From positions 1 through 52,077 of the forward strand of contig JAJXWW010000008.1 of NCBI GenBank assembly GCA_021781415.1: a DNA stretch of 52,077 nucleotides, written 5' to 3'. Positions 51,703-52,077 of the stretch are shown here, piece by piece; within the stretch, counting starts at the first letter, position 1; the number at the start of each line of letters is the position of its first letter. Below the pieces are notes generated by a model, which was not told where the DNA came from, made no database searches, and worked only from the letters and a program-made list of their open reading frames with translations. Origin of the DNA: Planctomycetota bacterium. Its GTDB lineage: Bacteria > Planctomycetota > Planctomycetia > Gemmatales > Gemmataceae. A program made the position numbers and the translations under genes.

Positions 51703-51829
51703 GCCGCGTTGAGTCTTCCCGCTTGCAATCGTGAAGACTGCCCAAGAGCATTTTGACACTTGCCGCGCGCCGCGTCTATGCCGGCAAACCTTGGGAAAGC
51801 GCCGCAAATCGAATCATTCCGCATCATTC

Positions 51830-51934
51830 TGTCGGGTCAACCCGACAAATTGTCAGGTTGAAAAACCCGACCCGACAACAGAAAACACCGAGAAAAACCT
51901 TGCAAAACGACAATTTTGTCGGAAATGTCGGGTT
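51830..51934. repeat. Iteron cluster 2 of element 2
   Basis: TGTCGGGTC at 51830-51838 abuts AACCCGACA at 51839-51847; further copies or variants are at 51851-51859, 51864-51872, 51869-51877, 51917-51925 and TGTCGGGTT at 51926-51934. Unlike cluster 1 it is in non-coding DNA, in a 390-bp spacer upstream of the transposase start. Confidence 0.65.
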
Positions 51935-52002
51935 GAAAACGAAGGGTAGTGCTAGTGCCCCTTCAAGGCTGAGAATTGGGGTTGCATCTGTTGTAGTTTT
52001 TC

Positions 52003-52032
52003 GGGAAACTTTCGACCACAAGGAGGTTTCCC
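52003..52032 (+). promoter_or_regulatory. Hairpin covering the transposase ribosome binding site
   Basis: GGGAAAC (52003-52009) pairs with GTTTCCC (52026-52032), directly before the ATG, and encloses AAGGAGG. It could limit translation of the transposase. Confidence 0.5.
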
Positions 52033-52077
52033 ATGAACAAGAAATTCATTGTCCGCCTGACGGATGAAGAGCGTGGT
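52033..52077 (+). CDS. IS630-like transposase, N-terminus only
   Basis: Fifteen codons (MNKKFIVRLTDEERG) follow AAGGAGG and run off the window. The start resembles IS630-family orfA proteins (KYIVRLTxEER). The upstream IS end was not resolved. Confidence 0.6.
   Translation, partial: MNKKFIVRLTDEERG

Larger units (their letters stand above)
45651..52077. mobile_element. Element 2: tRNA-His integrative element (satellite-type)
   Basis: Contains an integrase directly next to tRNA-His, a primase-helicase, an AlpA-like regulator, an unknown protein, two iteron clusters and a transposase start. All main genes are on the minus strand. The right boundary is beyond the window. There are no capsid, tail or terminase genes in the visible part. 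Confidence 0.8.

Overview
The window is GC-rich chromosomal DNA from a member of the Planctomycetota, most likely a Gemmata-like lineage. This is judged from protein families, not from a database search: a PVC-type CxxCH cytochrome with a beta-propeller and HEAT-like repeats, a Tat-exported DUF1552 protein, a Tat-exported Gfo/Idh/MocA oxidoreductase, a TIGR03000-type secreted protein, a secretin-like protein with an HHCHWKC tail, and the hopanoid enzyme HpnE.

Layout. (1) Positions 1 to about 19.1-19.4 kb form an accessory island that ends beside a tRNA-Asn gene. Its left part is a two-gene operon of a PLD-SNF2 helicase and an Eco57I-like DNA methyltransferase, which runs off the window edge. 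Next come a small phage-like set (ParB-methyltransferase fusion, HTH protein, small basic protein, broken zinc ribbon), a divergent pair (HARE-HTH protein and P-loop ATPase), a zinc ribbon, and a tightly overlapping cassette of DUF2924, serine recombinase and KorB-like HTH. A large primase-helicase with an AlpA-like regulator and an unknown protein follow. (2) About 19.45-45.65 kb is ordinary planctomycete chromosome: tRNA-Asn, hpnE, two paralogous secreted proteins, a CPA2 antiporter, thrS, the PVC cytochrome, the secretin-like protein, the DUF1552 protein, the Gfo/Idh/MocA protein, fabH, the TIGR03000 protein, an amidohydrolase, a family 5 solute-binding protein and tRNA-His. (3) From tRNA-His to the window end is a second integrative element. 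It has a tyrosine integrase whose stop codon lies inside the tRNA-His 3' end, a second primase-helicase, an AlpA-like regulator, an unknown protein, and the start of an IS630-like transposase.

The most interesting signal links the two elements. Their primase-helicases share a long C-terminal helicase region but carry unrelated N-terminal primase modules: a primase-polymerase-like one in the first element, and zinc finger plus Toprim/DUF3854 in the second. Each gene ends in a cluster of 9-bp repeats, GGTCGGGTT in element 1 and TGTCGGGTT in element 2. The repeats occur in both orientations and several reading frames, so the DNA rather than the protein appears to be under selection. Element 2 has a second cluster near 51.83-51.93 kb. 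Together with the conserved AlpA-primase gene overlap, this resembles the layout of P4-like satellites (Alpha primase plus ori and crr iterons), and I propose that these are replication origins of a family of planctomycete satellite-type elements.
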